Shown: positions 8,894-19,133, numbered from the stretch's first letter. The stretch is 64,000 nt of DNA from Pedobacter psychrodurus (GCF_004331735.1 NZ_SJSO01000004.1:1-64000), one strand, 5' to 3'. Program-made: numbers and translations. The notes: generated by a model from the letters alone, not told the origin.

Positions 8894-10699
8894 TTATTTT
8901 TTAGCTTGTTGTTGCTGACGCATATAATCATCTAAACGCTGTTGGAATTTAGATTTTTTCTTTTTCTCATCAGCTGGTCTGGCTTTGTTCTGTTGAATCA
9001 AAGCGTGGATCTTATCATCATCAACCATTTTACGAATTAAGAACTGCTGTCCGAAAGTCATTAAGTTGGCTAAGAAATAATAATAGTTTAATCCGGCAGG
9101 GTAGCTGTTTAATACACCTAAGAAAATAACGGGCATAATGTAACCGATGTATTTCATTTGGCCTGTTGCTCCAGAAACCTGATTGTTAAAATAAGTCATA
9201 ATCAATGTAGAGATGGTCATCAATACACACATTAAACTTAAGTGATCGCCAATGAAAGGGATTTTTACACCAAATTTGATAAACTCATCATAAGTTGATA
9301 AATCTTTCATCCACAAAAAACTCTCACCACGTAACTCAAACAAGTTAGGGAAGAAGAAGAAAAAGGCCATTACCAAAGGCAATTGTAATACCATCGGCAA
9401 ACATCCGCCCAGAGGATTAACACCGGCTTTCTTATATAGTTTTAAATATTCCTGTTGAACCAATGTTGGATTATCTTCACCTACCTTAGCTTTAATTTCG
9501 TCCATTTCTGGCTTCAATACCCTCATCTTCGCCATTGACAGGTACGACTTGTAAGTAAGCGGTGATAAAGCAACTTTTAGTAAAATGGTTAATACCAAAA
9601 TAATTAAGCCGAAGTTCCAATTAAAGTTATTTAGAAAATTAAATACAGGTAGTACAATGAAACGGTTAATGTATTTTAAAGGCCAGTAACCCATATCAAC
9701 CTGTTGCTCTAAATCATAACCTTGTGCTTTTAAAGCAGAGAATTTGTTGGTTCCGAAATAGAATTCCATTTCATAAACCTGATTAGCGGTATGTGCATAT
9801 GGCAACTGCATATTGGCATCATAAAACTTCACCAAGCCTGGAGATGTTGGGATTTTAACTTCTAAACTTCCTTTTTCGAAAGCCTGTTTCGAGATTAAAG
9901 AAGCTGAGAAAAAGTGTTGTTTGAAAGAGAACCATTGGATTTTACCTTTCGATAAATCTTCTTTCTCATCTTTCGAAACACTGAGGTGATCTACATCGCC
10001 ATCTAAATATTTGTAGTATGGCGCAGAATAACGGTGCTCACTTTCGAGCGATTTTTCTTGCTGTAATAAAGTAGTTTGCCAGTTTAATCCAATGTTATTG
10101 CCTGCAATTACTTGTTGTAAGCCAACCAGGTTAATGTTGAAACCAACTTTATTGCTCAGTGCTTTTAAATCGTAAACATATTCTACGTATGCATTAGCAC
10201 CATAATTGGCACGCATGGTAACGGTATTTCCGGTTTTTGTTGGTGTAAAGTATAAATCGTTGGTATTAATTACTTTACCAGCAGCATTAAGGTTTAAGCC
10301 AAATTTATTCTGATTTCCATCAAATAAAATTAGGGGCTTACCGGTAAAGGTTTTCTGACCTTTAATTTTAACCGAGGTAATTTTACCACCTTTATTGCTT
10401 AAAGTGATTAATAAATTCTCGTTTTCTAAAATAGTATTAGCTTCTGTGCCATTTATAGCAGTACCAAAAGGGCCTTTTAGGGCTAAAGAATCTACAACTG
10501 GGTTAGCAATGGCAGCTGTTTTAGTGGTGTCTTTTTGAATTGGACTAACGCCAATCTGTTTTAGTGAATCTGCTCTTTTAGTAGAGTCGATTCTTACTTG
10601 TTCTCTTTTTACTTCAGCTTCATTTGGCTTCAAAAAGTAGAATGATCCTGCCAAAATGATCATGATCAGGAACAGTCCTGTAAAGGTATTTCTATCCAT
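8894..10699 (-). CDS. yidC: Membrane protein insertase YidC
   Basis: 601 aa, the usual length for Gram-negative YidC. It has an N-terminal anchor (residues ~7-23), a large periplasmic domain (~60-345) and a C-terminal core of five membrane segments (~350-570), including SMAKMRVLKPEM and NPLGGCLPMVLQLPLV, followed by a basic Gln/Lys-rich tail. It inserts and folds inner-membrane proteins, alone or with SecYEG. The position matching the hydrophilic-groove Arg of E. coli YidC is Lys here (ILLKVALSPLT). It follows pyrG by 20 bases, with no visible promoter between, so the two are probably cotranscribed. Confidence 0.97.
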   Translation of the reverse strand: MDRNTFTGLFLIMIILAGSFYFLKPNEAEVKREQVRIDSTKRADSLKQIGVSPIQKDTTKTAAIANPVVDSLALKGPFGTAINGTEANTILENENLLITLSNKGGKITSVKIKGQKTFTGKPLILFDGNQNKFGLNLNAAGKVINTNDLYFTPTKTGNTVTMRANYGANAYVEYVYDLKALSNKVGFNINLVGLQQVIAGNNIGLNWQTTLLQQEKSLESEHRYSAPYYKYLDGDVDHLSVSKDEKEDLSKGKIQWFSFKQHFFSASLISKQAFEKGSLEVKIPTSPGLVKFYDANMQLPYAHTANQVYEMEFYFGTNKFSALKAQGYDLEQQVDMGYWPLKYINRFIVLPVFNFLNNFNWNFGLIILVLTILLKVALSPLTYKSYLSMAKMRVLKPEMDEIKAKVGEDNPTLVQQEYLKLYKKAGVNPLGGCLPMVLQLPLVMAFFFFFPNLFELRGESFLWMKDLSTYDEFIKFGVKIPFIGDHLSLMCVLMTISTLIMTYFNNQVSGATGQMKYIGYIMPVIFLGVLNSYPAGLNYYYFLANLMTFGQQFLIRKMVDDDKIHALIQQNKARPADEKKKKSKFQQRLDDYMRQQQQAKK

Positions 10700-10719
10700 T
10701 ATTTATGTATGTACTGCTT

Positions 10720-12336
10720 TTAATTCGTTTTCTTTTTCGCAAACTCCATCGCAGCGGCGACAAATTTAACAAAAAGTGGGTGAGGATTAGCAACTGTTGA
10801 TTTTAATTCTGGGTGAAACTGTCCACCAACGAAAAATGGATGATTTTTAAGCTCCACAATTTCAACTAAATTGGTCTGTGGGTTCATACCCGACGCAATC
10901 ATTCCTGCATCTTCATACTGCTTTAAATATTCATTGTTAAATTCGTAGCGGTGACGGTGGCGCTCATTGATGTGAGATTTCCCATAAATAGAAAAAGCTT
11001 TTGTTCCTTTTTTAATATCGCAAGGATAAGAGCCTAAACGCATGGTTCCACCTTTATTTGTTATTTTTTTCTGCTCTTCCATCATGTTAATTACCGGATT
11101 TGCAGAATTTTCTTCAATTTCTGTAGTATGTGCATCTTTTAAGCCTAAAACATTACGTCCAAACTCAATAACGGCACATTGCATACCCAGGCAGATTCCG
11201 AAGAAAGGAATATTGTTCTCACGAACGTATTTGATGGCATCAATTTTACCTTCAATACCACGACTACCAAAACCTGGCGCTACCAATACACCTTGTAAAT
11301 GGCCCAGTTTATCTTTTACGTTATCTGGGAAAAGACCTTCAGAGTGGATGTATTCTACCTTTACCTTACATTCATTTTTCGAACCTGCGTGTACAAAAGA
11401 TTCGATAATTGATTTATAGGCATCAGGTAATTCTACATATTTACCAATCAAGCCTATTTTAACTTCGGCAGTTGGGTTTTTTAAACGGCCAAGGAAATCT
11501 TTCCAGCTTTCCATATCCGGATCATTCTTGGTTGGCAGTTTTAATTTCGATAAAACAGTTTTATCCAATTGTTCTTTTAACATCAACAATGGCACATCAT
11601 AAATTGTAGATGCATCCATCGATTCGACTACCGCATTGATGTTAACGTTACAAAATAAAGCAATTTTTTTTCTGATCTCAGGGCTAATGTGGTGCTCGGT
11701 TCTGCAAACCAATATATCTGGCTGTATTCCGTATTCCAATAAAGCTTTAACAGAGTGTTGTGTTGGCTTGGTTTTTAACTCGCCGGCAGCAGCCAAATAA
11801 GGCACCAAAGTTAAGTGGATAACAATCGCATTGGTGCTGCCTTCTTCCCATTTAAACTGACGAACAGCCTCAATAAATGGTAACGATTCGATATCACCAA
11901 CAGTTCCGCCAAGTTCAGTAATGATAATATCATAATCACCACTATCGCCTAAAATGCGCATGTTGCGTTTAATCTCGTCGGTAATGTGAGGAACAACCTG
12001 AACTGTTTTGCCCAGATACTCGCCTTTACGCTCTTTGTTAATTACATTCTGGTAAATACGGCCTGTGGTAATGTTGTTTGCCTGTGAGGTTGGAACGTTA
12101 AGGAAACGTTCATAATGACCAAGATCCAGGTCGGTTTCAGCACCATCTTCAGTAACAAAGCATTCGCCATGTTCGTATGGATTTAAAGTTCCCGGATCGA
12201 TATTAATGTACGGATCGAATTTTTGAATGGTTACACGGTAGCCACGTGCCTGTAAAAGTTTAGCTAAAGATGCGGAAATGATGCCCTTACCTAAAGAGGA
12301 AGTAACACCGCCCGTAACAAAAATATACTTTGTCAT
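10720..12336 (-). CDS. pyrG: CTP synthase
   Basis: 538 aa, full length. The N-terminal synthetase domain (1-~270) begins with the P-loop [11 protein letters not shown] and contains [11 protein letters not shown]. The C-terminal class I glutamine amidotransferase domain (~290-538) has the nucleophile Cys382 in GICLGMQ and the His508/Glu510 pair in FHPE. It makes CTP from UTP, ATP and glutamine in the cytosol. It is the first gene of a likely pyrG-yidC operon with a promoter-like TACCTTTG upstream. Confidence 0.98.
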   Translation of the reverse strand: MTKYIFVTGGVTSSLGKGIISASLAKLLQARGYRVTIQKFDPYINIDPGTLNPYEHGECFVTEDGAETDLDLGHYERFLNVPTSQANNITTGRIYQNVINKERKGEYLGKTVQVVPHITDEIKRNMRILGDSGDYDIIITELGGTVGDIESLPFIEAVRQFKWEEGSTNAIVIHLTLVPYLAAAGELKTKPTQHSVKALLEYGIQPDILVCRTEHHISPEIRKKIALFCNVNINAVVESMDASTIYDVPLLMLKEQLDKTVLSKLKLPTKNDPDMESWKDFLGRLKNPTAEVKIGLIGKYVELPDAYKSIIESFVHAGSKNECKVKVEYIHSEGLFPDNVKDKLGHLQGVLVAPGFGSRGIEGKIDAIKYVRENNIPFFGICLGMQCAVIEFGRNVLGLKDAHTTEIEENSANPVINMMEEQKKITNKGGTMRLGSYPCDIKKGTKAFSIYGKSHINERHRHRYEFNNEYLKQYEDAGMIASGMNPQTNLVEIVELKNHPFFVGGQFHPELKSTVANPHPLFVKFVAAAMEFAKKKTN

Positions 12337-12399
12337 GATTGATAATTTGTGAAATTAACCAGGTGTTTTAAGCCTGTTTAATTGTTTTTGTACGGGATA

Positions 12400-12407
12400 C
12401 AAAGGTA
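12400..12407 (-). promoter_or_regulatory. Bacteroidota-type -7 box for pyrG
   Basis: TACCTTTG (minus strand) matches the TAnnTTTG -7 element of Bacteroidota primary sigma promoters and lies about 65 bases upstream of pyrG. A clear TTG -33 element at the right spacing is not seen, so this is a moderate call. Confidence 0.5.
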
Positions 12408-12495
12408 CAAAAAATTATCACTCGATTAGGTTTTGCTTGAATATTTTTTAATGATATTATGTCTCTGATATTGACTGGTTTAGGTAATACGCCTG

Positions 12496-13263
12496 TTAAA
12501 GTATCAGCGTATAAAGTTCTTTTTTGATATCATCTATCTTTCTTGGGTTCTTTTTATCATCGTAACGGGTATAGAGGTCGATCATTTTTTTGAAATCTTT
12601 TTCGGTATCCGTTCTTTTCCCTTTTGCAGGAGGAGCAATGTTAAAGATGGGAACGTTTTTCGCTTCAACCTTGATGGCAAACCAGGTGGTATTGTACCGT
12701 GGTATGGCCAGCCCCAATATCATTCCAGGTAAGCCCGTAAATCCCTCGGGGCCGCCTTTTAATAAAATTTCCTCGCTATAGAAAGCCACTACAGTAACAG
12801 AATCGTTTATTACTGCTATTGCTTTACGGCATTCGTAACCTGCAATTTGGCGTACATCATGCATGATTTTCCAATTGAGATGGGGAATAGTGTCTTTTAA
12901 AATAAAATCTTCGCCGCTTATTGGTTTTCTTATTACCCTTGCTTTTTTGCTAAAGTCGGTATACAGCTCATTCGTATTCTCGCCAGCAATAAAAAAGAAA
13001 TTATTGTCATTTAAGGTTTCTTTCGGTTTAATCTTATAAATGGAGCTACTGTCGTTAAAACTATAATCCCAATTGGAAGTCCTGTATTTGCTCATTTTAT
13101 CCCTGGCGTCGTCAGATATCCAGGTGTTTGATGCTAATTGCTGTTTTTGATTGATTTTTTTCTCGAAAGTTATTTTAGCACTTTTGATGAAAACAGTTTG
13201 TGCAATCACTCCTGTTACTGCAAAAAACAAGATTATGGTTAGTCCTAAATTCTTCATCTTCAA
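12496..13263 (-). CDS. GLPGLI family protein
   Basis: 255 aa with a signal peptide (cleavage after VIAQ, ~22). It contains the naming motif as GFTGLPGMILGLAIP near residue 180 and a conserved YECRKA segment. GLPGLI proteins are exported, Bacteroidota-specific and of unknown biochemistry. The gene begins directly after the stop of the outer-membrane receptor gene with no gap, which is the usual pairing. I infer that it works with that receptor at the outer membrane. Confidence 0.88.
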   Translation of the reverse strand: MKMKNLGLTIILFFAVTGVIAQTVFIKSAKITFEKKINQKQQLASNTWISDDARDKMSKYRTSNWDYSFNDSSSIYKIKPKETLNDNNFFFIAGENTNELYTDFSKKARVIRKPISGEDFILKDTIPHLNWKIMHDVRQIAGYECRKAIAVINDSVTVVAFYSEEILLKGGPEGFTGLPGMILGLAIPRYNTTWFAIKVEAKNVPIFNIAPPAKGKRTDTEKDFKKMIDLYTRYDDKKNPRKIDDIKKELYTLIL

Positions 13264-16038
13264 TTATTTTTTGTCTTGTTTAATAAAGTTTCCGGTTAAA
13301 TTATAGGTGATACCAATTAGGACGTACCTCGGAATAAAACTGTTGGTGTATTCACTGATGTTATTGCCTCCAACGTAACGGTTATAGCCAATTTTTTCTG
13401 CCAGAATATCAGAAATAGATACTTTTAATTCCAGTTCTTGCGCTTTAAGCATCTTCTTTGATAAATAAGCATTCCATAGCGCAATATTTACCGGTGTGCT
13501 GAACGAAGAGTTTGCAGGCTGATAAGATAAGGATATGGAGGTGTTAAATTCGGTATTATACGGTAGTTCAATGTTACCCGAAATATCATGGTTGTGGCTA
13601 AAGTTTTTACCATTATTTATAGAACCGATTGATGAACGGCTGTTCGAAAATATAAATGAAGGGTTATACTGCACCTGGACTTTATCACCATAATAACTAA
13701 ATCGGGGACGTAAATTAAGGCTATTGTTCACGTTTTCATTCAGTTTGTTATTTAAAATGGAAACCGAGTTCGAATGGTTATAACTGGCATTTAAACCTAT
13801 ATTGAAATTAATCTTACTAAAACTTTTATTAAAGCTTGCACCCCCGTAAAAATTGTTATTGCCATTTAAATTGATATAACTGCTCACGGTTTTGTTCACG
13901 TCATCAATCGTTCTCGAGCTCACAACAGCATTTTTGGTAAAGCTATAGCCACCATACACATATGCATACATCTGCGATTTTTGTTGGTAAGTGTTAAAAT
14001 TAAAGCCAATATTATTATTGAATGATGGTTTTAAGTTTGGATTACCTTTAATTTCGTAAAGGGGATTATTTACCTGTATGATGGGTTGTAATTGATCCAG
14101 ACTTGGCTGCCTGGTACTGCCGTTGTAATTTAACGATACACTAGTACTTTTACCAAGTTTATAGTTAAAGTTACTCTGTGGCGCCCAGTTTAAATAGTTT
14201 CGGTTAAATTCGTTGTTCCGGTCCAGATCATTCAGCTCGAATGTAGTTTCAGTAGCTTCTGCACCACCAGATAGGGTGAATTTCTTTGATCTGTATTGCA
14301 GCACAATTTTACCGATGTTCGAAAAATTATTGAAATCGAAATTGTTGCTCAGCGAATCGATTCGTTTATTATTTAATGATTTATCGAACACTAATTTATG
14401 GCTATTTGATGTTACAGTTTTAAAGCTGTAGGCTGTTTGTAATGAAAATTGCTTGCCCAATGGTTCTGTATACGATATTCTGGTACCCAGAGAGCTTTCA
14501 CTACCCGAATTATCGTTCAGGAAGTCTTGGTTAATAGTTCTATTGATTGCTCCATTCCCATCATAATAATTGGTAACACTTAAGCTGGTGCCCAAACTGG
14601 TGCTGTTTTTGGTTTCAGGCTGTACATCGATGGAAAGCGTTCTTCCTTTTTTTACAAACTTTTTGGAGTAATTGATATTGCCGTTAAACAGGTCGTTTTC
14701 GCCATTGCTATCATTAAACTGGTCACTATTGTTTACAAATATCCCTGCGTCATTTTTAGTTTCGTTAGTACTCGTATATAGGTTGCTGCTTTTGCGTTTA
14801 CTGCCTGCAAATGAAATTTTTAAAGTTGATAGCGAATCTAATTTAATATCAACACTTCCTTTTAAACTTTGTCCGGTGTTTCTGTTTTCACTATTTGAGC
14901 TGCCCTCACTAAAGAAGTTTGTTCCGTTAGGCAATAGCGACTGGTTTTTAGATGTTGTTCTGTCCAATATGTTTCTATCACTGCCTTTATAATTGAGCTT
15001 CAAACCAACTTTGTTTTCATTCCATTTGTCAGAAAAATGCGCACCATATCCTGTTACATCAGGCAGACCACTTGATGGTGAAAAATCATCTTCATCGTTG
15101 TTGCCATAACTGATCATTACGGTACTGCCATCATCACCAACTTCAATCACATCATAATCATTGCCTTTTAGCTTGCTCATGGCAGCACTTGCCTTCGAAT
15201 CTTGATTGGTATTGGAGTTAGAACCAAAAACGGCGGCTTTTAATTTGTTTTTATAAATGCCTGCCATACCACCTATGTTTTTATAGTGCTTTAGGTCGCT
15301 ATTGGCATCCAGGGTACTGAGATACCCATTTTTGGCGTTTTCCTTGAGTTTGATGTTCATCACTTTCTCTTTGGCATCGCCCTCTTTTATACCGGATAAT
15401 TCTTCCTCCTTGGTTTTTTTGTCGTAAACCTGAACTTCGCTAACCGCATTGGCTTTCAGGTATTTCTGGGCCAGAAGTGGATCATCACCAAAAAATTCTT
15501 CGCCATCAACCAAAAGCGTATTTACATCTTTTCCACCTGCTTTTATGGCGCCATCTTTGTCAACCTCAATTCCAGGTAAGCGCCTTAATAAATCCTGTAG
15601 ATTAGCGTGTGGTTTTACTGCAAAGCTATCTGCCTGGTAGGTTATGGTATCGCCCTTCATACTAATGGCCTGCTTTTGTGCCTTAATTACCACTTCATTT
15701 AAAAGCGTTGCTTTGCTATCCATCGCGATATTACCCAGGTTAAATTTTGATGAATCAGACAATTGGATGTCTCTTATATAATCGGCCATCTTAGGAAAGG
15801 TGACCACCAGGGTATAATTTCCTTTTTTTAAATTAGAAAACACAAATTCACCGTTAGCCTTGGTCCGTGCATCTTTAACTAAAATGGAATCTTTGCTTCT
15901 TATCAGCAGGATAGAGCTGTTCTGTAATTTTGTTTTTTCAACGGTATCAACCACAACACCTTTTATGCTTGCGTTTTGCGCTTGGGCTGAAAAAAATAAT
16001 AACGAAAAAAGAAGAACTGAGAGGAGTTGCTTGAGCAT
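13264..16038 (-). CDS. Outer membrane beta-barrel protein, TonB-receptor-like
   Basis: 924 aa. Signal peptide (first ~20 residues, ending AQAQ), a carboxypeptidase-regulatory-like beta-sandwich (~22-105), a plug-like region with GDTITYQADSF, LRRLPGIEVDKDG and LLVDGEEFFGDDP (~128-190), then a long Asn/Ser/Tyr-rich barrel to the C-terminus. This matches the OMP beta-barrel family 3 group usually paired with GLPGLI proteins, and the next gene is a GLPGLI protein. It lacks the SusD partner of polysaccharide systems. The substrate is unknown; peptides or small exported ligands are possible. Confidence 0.85.
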   Translation of the reverse strand: MLKQLLSVLLFSLLFFSAQAQNASIKGVVVDTVEKTKLQNSSILLIRSKDSILVKDARTKANGEFVFSNLKKGNYTLVVTFPKMADYIRDIQLSDSSKFNLGNIAMDSKATLLNEVVIKAQKQAISMKGDTITYQADSFAVKPHANLQDLLRRLPGIEVDKDGAIKAGGKDVNTLLVDGEEFFGDDPLLAQKYLKANAVSEVQVYDKKTKEEELSGIKEGDAKEKVMNIKLKENAKNGYLSTLDANSDLKHYKNIGGMAGIYKNKLKAAVFGSNSNTNQDSKASAAMSKLKGNDYDVIEVGDDGSTVMISYGNNDEDDFSPSSGLPDVTGYGAHFSDKWNENKVGLKLNYKGSDRNILDRTTSKNQSLLPNGTNFFSEGSSNSENRNTGQSLKGSVDIKLDSLSTLKISFAGSKRKSSNLYTSTNETKNDAGIFVNNSDQFNDSNGENDLFNGNINYSKKFVKKGRTLSIDVQPETKNSTSLGTSLSVTNYYDGNGAINRTINQDFLNDNSGSESSLGTRISYTEPLGKQFSLQTAYSFKTVTSNSHKLVFDKSLNNKRIDSLSNNFDFNNFSNIGKIVLQYRSKKFTLSGGAEATETTFELNDLDRNNEFNRNYLNWAPQSNFNYKLGKSTSVSLNYNGSTRQPSLDQLQPIIQVNNPLYEIKGNPNLKPSFNNNIGFNFNTYQQKSQMYAYVYGGYSFTKNAVVSSRTIDDVNKTVSSYINLNGNNNFYGGASFNKSFSKINFNIGLNASYNHSNSVSILNNKLNENVNNSLNLRPRFSYYGDKVQVQYNPSFIFSNSRSSIGSINNGKNFSHNHDISGNIELPYNTEFNTSISLSYQPANSSFSTPVNIALWNAYLSKKMLKAQELELKVSISDILAEKIGYNRYVGGNNISEYTNSFIPRYVLIGITYNLTGNFIKQDKK

Positions 16039-16183
16039 TTATGTTGTTGAAAAAGCGTTAAATAATTTGTGTCTGGTTAAGCGCTCTAAAATACAACTAT
16101 TTATTTAGTTTAAAAATAAATATTAAAATATTTTTTTTGATAACGAGAAGAGGGGAGAGCTTAGCGCTGAGGAGAATGGCATT

Positions 16184-16660
16184 TTATTTTCCTGCTGCAA
16201 AAATTAGTTTTTTGATAAGTACTAGCTGTCCAAGATGGTAGTAACTATGTTCTATTACACCTTCTACATTACGTAGATAGGTGCCGTATTTTTCATCAAT
16301 AAATACCTGATCTAATTTTTCGTCACGCATTTGGGCTACTTCATTGGCGAAAGATGCCGAATTTACCAAAAACTCTTCCACCAGCTTTTTCCAATCTGTT
16401 TCTGATTGTATCGGTGGCAGGTCGAAACTATACTGATCCTTAATTTCTAGCAGCCCCCCTTTAAATACGTTTAAAAGGCCAGCCAAGTAATAATTGATAT
16501 GATAGGTTAAAGCTGCAATTGTATTTAAATCTGCTATTTGGTGTACGGCCTGTTGCCAGGTAATGCTCAATAATTGTTCCTTGTAGTTGGTATTGGCAAT
16601 CCAATATCCGTTTAATAAAACCTCCCTTAGTCGGTTTGCAATAAATTCAGATCTTTTCAT
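16184..16660 (-). CDS. DinB/YfiT-like putative metal-dependent protein
   Basis: 158 aa, the size of a DinB four-helix bundle. Conserved histidines occur in ALTYHINYY (~residue 54) and VIEHSYYHLGQ (~135 and 139), the usual metal-binding triad layout. Family members include thiol S-transferases (BstA, mycothiol enzymes), but many are uncharacterised and no reaction can be assigned. It is the last of three minus-strand genes with short gaps (28 bases to the gene upstream). Confidence 0.8.
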   Translation of the reverse strand: MKRSEFIANRLREVLLNGYWIANTNYKEQLLSITWQQAVHQIADLNTIAALTYHINYYLAGLLNVFKGGLLEIKDQYSFDLPPIQSETDWKKLVEEFLVNSASFANEVAQMRDEKLDQVFIDEKYGTYLRNVEGVIEHSYYHLGQLVLIKKLIFAAGK

Positions 16661-16688
16661 TTCTAAATTTTTGTGTCTGTTTTCCCCG

Positions 16689-17231
16689 TTAGCAGCAGTT
16701 GTAGTAAATCTTCACTTTCTGTTCTTTTTCACTCCAGGCAATGTAAATGTTGTTTTCTTTTCCTAAACGATACTTAAATCCATTTAAGCCCGATTTCTTT
16801 AATTCTTCGTAAAGTGCTTTATCAGGGGTATAATTATCGGCCTTATCTTCGGGCATTACCGCTGGTTCCAGAAAGTTATCATCGCTAAAAAAATCATCAG
16901 CAATGGTTTTTAAGAAAATAATCTGATCTTTTTCTTTTGATAAGTCAACATTTGGATCGGTACTGCCCAATAATTCAGTTCCTTTGACTTTGGTGTTGTA
17001 AATTTCTTTTCCATCAGCATTTTTAATGGTGAAGTTCAATACCATTTCTTCGGGTTTTCTGCCGGTAAGTTCGATCTTAAAAGTATCCAACCGTTTTAAA
17101 TCAGAAAAAGATTTGGCAAGGCTTTGGTTAACATTTTTAAACTCAATGGCATTGGTTTCTTTTTTGCCGTTTGAATTGCAGGCAACAAGTGCTAAAAGGC
17201 AGATAGCAACGAAGAGCGATATATTTCTCAT
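16689..17231 (-). CDS. Hypothetical lipoprotein
   Basis: About 180 aa from the ATG ending at 17231. That start gives a good lipoprotein signal (LLALVAC) and avoids the 28-base overlap with the upstream gene that a longer reading would need. The mature part is acidic/Lys-rich and ends in KIYYNCC. I recognise no domain. It lies between an outer-membrane-like protein and a DinB protein in one direction, so it is probably part of a small operon. Confidence 0.7.
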   Translation of the reverse strand: MRNISLFVAICLLALVACNSNGKKETNAIEFKNVNQSLAKSFSDLKRLDTFKIELTGRKPEEMVLNFTIKNADGKEIYNTKVKGTELLGSTDPNVDLSKEKDQIIFLKTIADDFFSDDNFLEPAVMPEDKADNYTPDKALYEELKKSGLNGFKYRLGKENNIYIAWSEKEQKVKIYYNCC

Positions 17232-17266
17232 ACTCAAAACTACAAATTTTATCATGCCGTTTAAAA

Positions 17267-17836
17267 TTAAAAGGAATAACCAACTGATAGCCACAATTGA
17301 AAGTCAAAATATCCATTTGGTAGTTTGCTGTTTAAATTATTATGAACATTAAAATAGTTCCCATAGCCTAATCCTGTTAATCCTTCTAAGAGAAAATGTT
17401 TCTTTGGGATAAATGATACCCCAAAAGTTCCACCATAACGTAAAGAACTTGCCTTAAAATCTCGATCATGGCCCCAACTAAAAAAGCCCGTATTATCTAC
17501 TGAGCTGTGTGAGACCACTGTTTTATTTAGATTTCCGAAATAAGCACCGTAGAAAGCGTTAGCTTCTCTATTTTTAATTGCCCTGATGTATTTCTTTGCA
17601 CGCAGTAAAAAACCATCGTAATGGTAATAATCGCGGTAACCGAAATTTTTAATTTCTCCCGAGGTATAGGCAAACTCTAAACCATAAAGATCAGAAAAGG
17701 TCTTTTCTACAGATAGGGTAGGTCTTTTAGCAACCAAATTTAAAAGATTTGTTTTCACAATTAAGCCAGCCGGTTTTTGCGCAAAAATGGCAGAGTTACA
17801 TAATAAGAAAATAAATAGGAGCGTTTTCTTTTTCAT
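17267..17836 (-). CDS. Hypothetical outer-membrane-type protein
   Basis: 189 aa with a clear signal peptide (ending AIFAQ) and alternating aromatic/glycine strands ending in LWLSVGYSF, a typical C-terminal beta-strand with terminal Phe. It is probably a small beta-barrel or periplasmic protein of unknown function. First gene of a likely three-gene unit with the lipoprotein and DinB genes. Confidence 0.65.
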   Translation of the reverse strand: MKKKTLLFIFLLCNSAIFAQKPAGLIVKTNLLNLVAKRPTLSVEKTFSDLYGLEFAYTSGEIKNFGYRDYYHYDGFLLRAKKYIRAIKNREANAFYGAYFGNLNKTVVSHSSVDNTGFFSWGHDRDFKASSLRYGGTFGVSFIPKKHFLLEGLTGLGYGNYFNVHNNLNSKLPNGYFDFQLWLSVGYSF

Positions 17837-18082
17837 AGATAAACGAAAATACTAAAATATCGGCTTCAAGCAATTAATGCTATGGCATATTGTAATTTAG
17901 TATTTATAGTTGCGTAAACCAGCCATAAATCTTTACCCTAAACTGGGTTTCCAAAAAGTGGCTGGCGAACCAAGGCCTTATACAGGTTGCAATATCCAGA
18001 TGGAACTAGTGATTAGATAGGTTAGGGAGTGTTTATGGTTTAGGGAGTAGCACTAACCGCTAACCCCTAAACTTATAACCAA

Positions 18083-18871
18083 TTATTCTAGTTTCAATGC
18101 TTTAAGTAATTTGTTCAGCTTTAATAAATCCTCGGGCGTATCAATAGCAACAGTTTCCAGATCGGTAACCTTAGTTTGGATATAAAATCCGTTTTCAATC
18201 CAGCGAAGCTGCTCTAGGCTTTCGGCAATTTCTAAAGAAGATGGTGGTAATTTGGTAATGGCTTTTAAAGATTCTGTACGGTAACCATAAATCCCGATGT
18301 GCTTGTAAAACTGATGCTTCTCTGCCCATACGCCCGGTTCGCCATTTCTGAGAAAAGGAATCGGACTACGGCTAAAATACATGGCTCGGCCATTTACATC
18401 GATTACCACTTTAGGACTATTCGGATTGTACACACTTTCCTGACTCTGGATCGATTTAATTAGCGTAGCTAACTGTACTTTCTCTTCAGTAAAGCAGCTT
18501 GCCAATAATTCAATCTGTGCAGGCTCAATAAAAGGTTCATCACCCTGGATGTTGATCACAATATCGTAGCCAGGTAAAGTTTCAATTACTTCAGCGCATC
18601 TATCGGTTCCACTTTGGTGATTAGTTGAGGTAAAGATAAATTCTCCACCAAACCTTTTCACTTCATCAGCAATCCGTACATCATCGGTGGCAATAACTAC
18701 TTTCGATAAACTTTCGGCTTTCGATGCTTGCTCGTAAACCCTTTGGATCATGGTTTTTCCGGCAATATCTACTAAAGGCTTTCCCGGAAAACGGGTAGAG
18801 GCATATCGTGCAGGAATAATTCCGATAATTTTTGGATTTCCTAATGTGGAGCTTAAATTTCTATCACTCAT
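18083..18871 (-). CDS. kdsB: 3-deoxy-manno-octulosonate cytidylyltransferase (CMP-KDO synthetase)
   Basis: 262 aa from the ATG ending at 18871. A longer reading would run 30 residues upstream through the DUF5808 gene and is not needed. The protein opens with IIPARYASTRFPGKPL, the nucleotide-binding signature, followed by VVIATDD and NIQGDEPFI. It activates KDO as CMP-KDO for lipopolysaccharide core synthesis. Its ATG overlaps the TGA of the upstream small membrane protein (ATGA), so translation is probably coupled. Confidence 0.95.
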   Translation of the reverse strand: MSDRNLSSTLGNPKIIGIIPARYASTRFPGKPLVDIAGKTMIQRVYEQASKAESLSKVVIATDDVRIADEVKRFGGEFIFTSTNHQSGTDRCAEVIETLPGYDIVINIQGDEPFIEPAQIELLASCFTEEKVQLATLIKSIQSQESVYNPNSPKVVIDVNGRAMYFSRSPIPFLRNGEPGVWAEKHQFYKHIGIYGYRTESLKAITKLPPSSLEIAESLEQLRWIENGFYIQTKVTDLETVAIDTPEDLLKLNKLLKALKLE

Positions 18872-19071
18872 ATATTCTTTCGATAGAATTGATAAAAAAC
18901 AAATATGAAGATCAATGCGATGATAATATAAGATATCGGATGTGCAAAATTGAATGTCCAACCAAGCAATTTTATACGCTTCGGAACAATTAATCTCGAG
19001 TCTTTTTTATTGAAATAAAAAGTACCCCATTTCCAGTTCTCTGCAGTATCATGCTCGAAATCTTTTCCCAT
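18868..19071 (-). CDS. DUF5808 small membrane protein
   Basis: 67 aa. The sequence WKWGTFYFNKKDSRLIVPKR followed by GWTFNFAHP matches the DUF5808 pattern (W-G-x-FY-N-x-D-R-hydrophobic-PKR-GWT-NFA). One membrane segment follows (~45-62). Function unknown. It sits between the deoxynucleoside kinase and kdsB and overlaps kdsB by 4 bases, so its expression is tied to LPS synthesis; whether the roles are linked is not known. Confidence 0.8.
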   Translation of the reverse strand: MGKDFEHDTAENWKWGTFYFNKKDSRLIVPKRIKLLGWTFNFAHPISYIIIALIFIFVFYQFYRKNI

Positions 19072-19133
19072 ATTTATCGCATTTATAGTTAAATAATGTA
19101 TTCCACCTATAACTCCCCTTTAGGGGCTGGGGA

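Noticed and set aside
11042-11419. A 125-aa open frame opposite pyrG
   Set aside because: Antisense shadow of a highly conserved gene without any domain or promoter support.
16155-16183. GCTTAGCGCTGAGG-like strings in several gaps as operators
   Set aside because: Short AGCGC palindromes recur at 8818, 19795 and 58186 in varied contexts and look like low-complexity repeat debris, not a defined operator.
18872-18961. N-terminal extension of KdsB by 30 residues
   Set aside because: It overlaps the DUF5808 gene and family members begin near the later ATG, where an ATGA coupling site exists.
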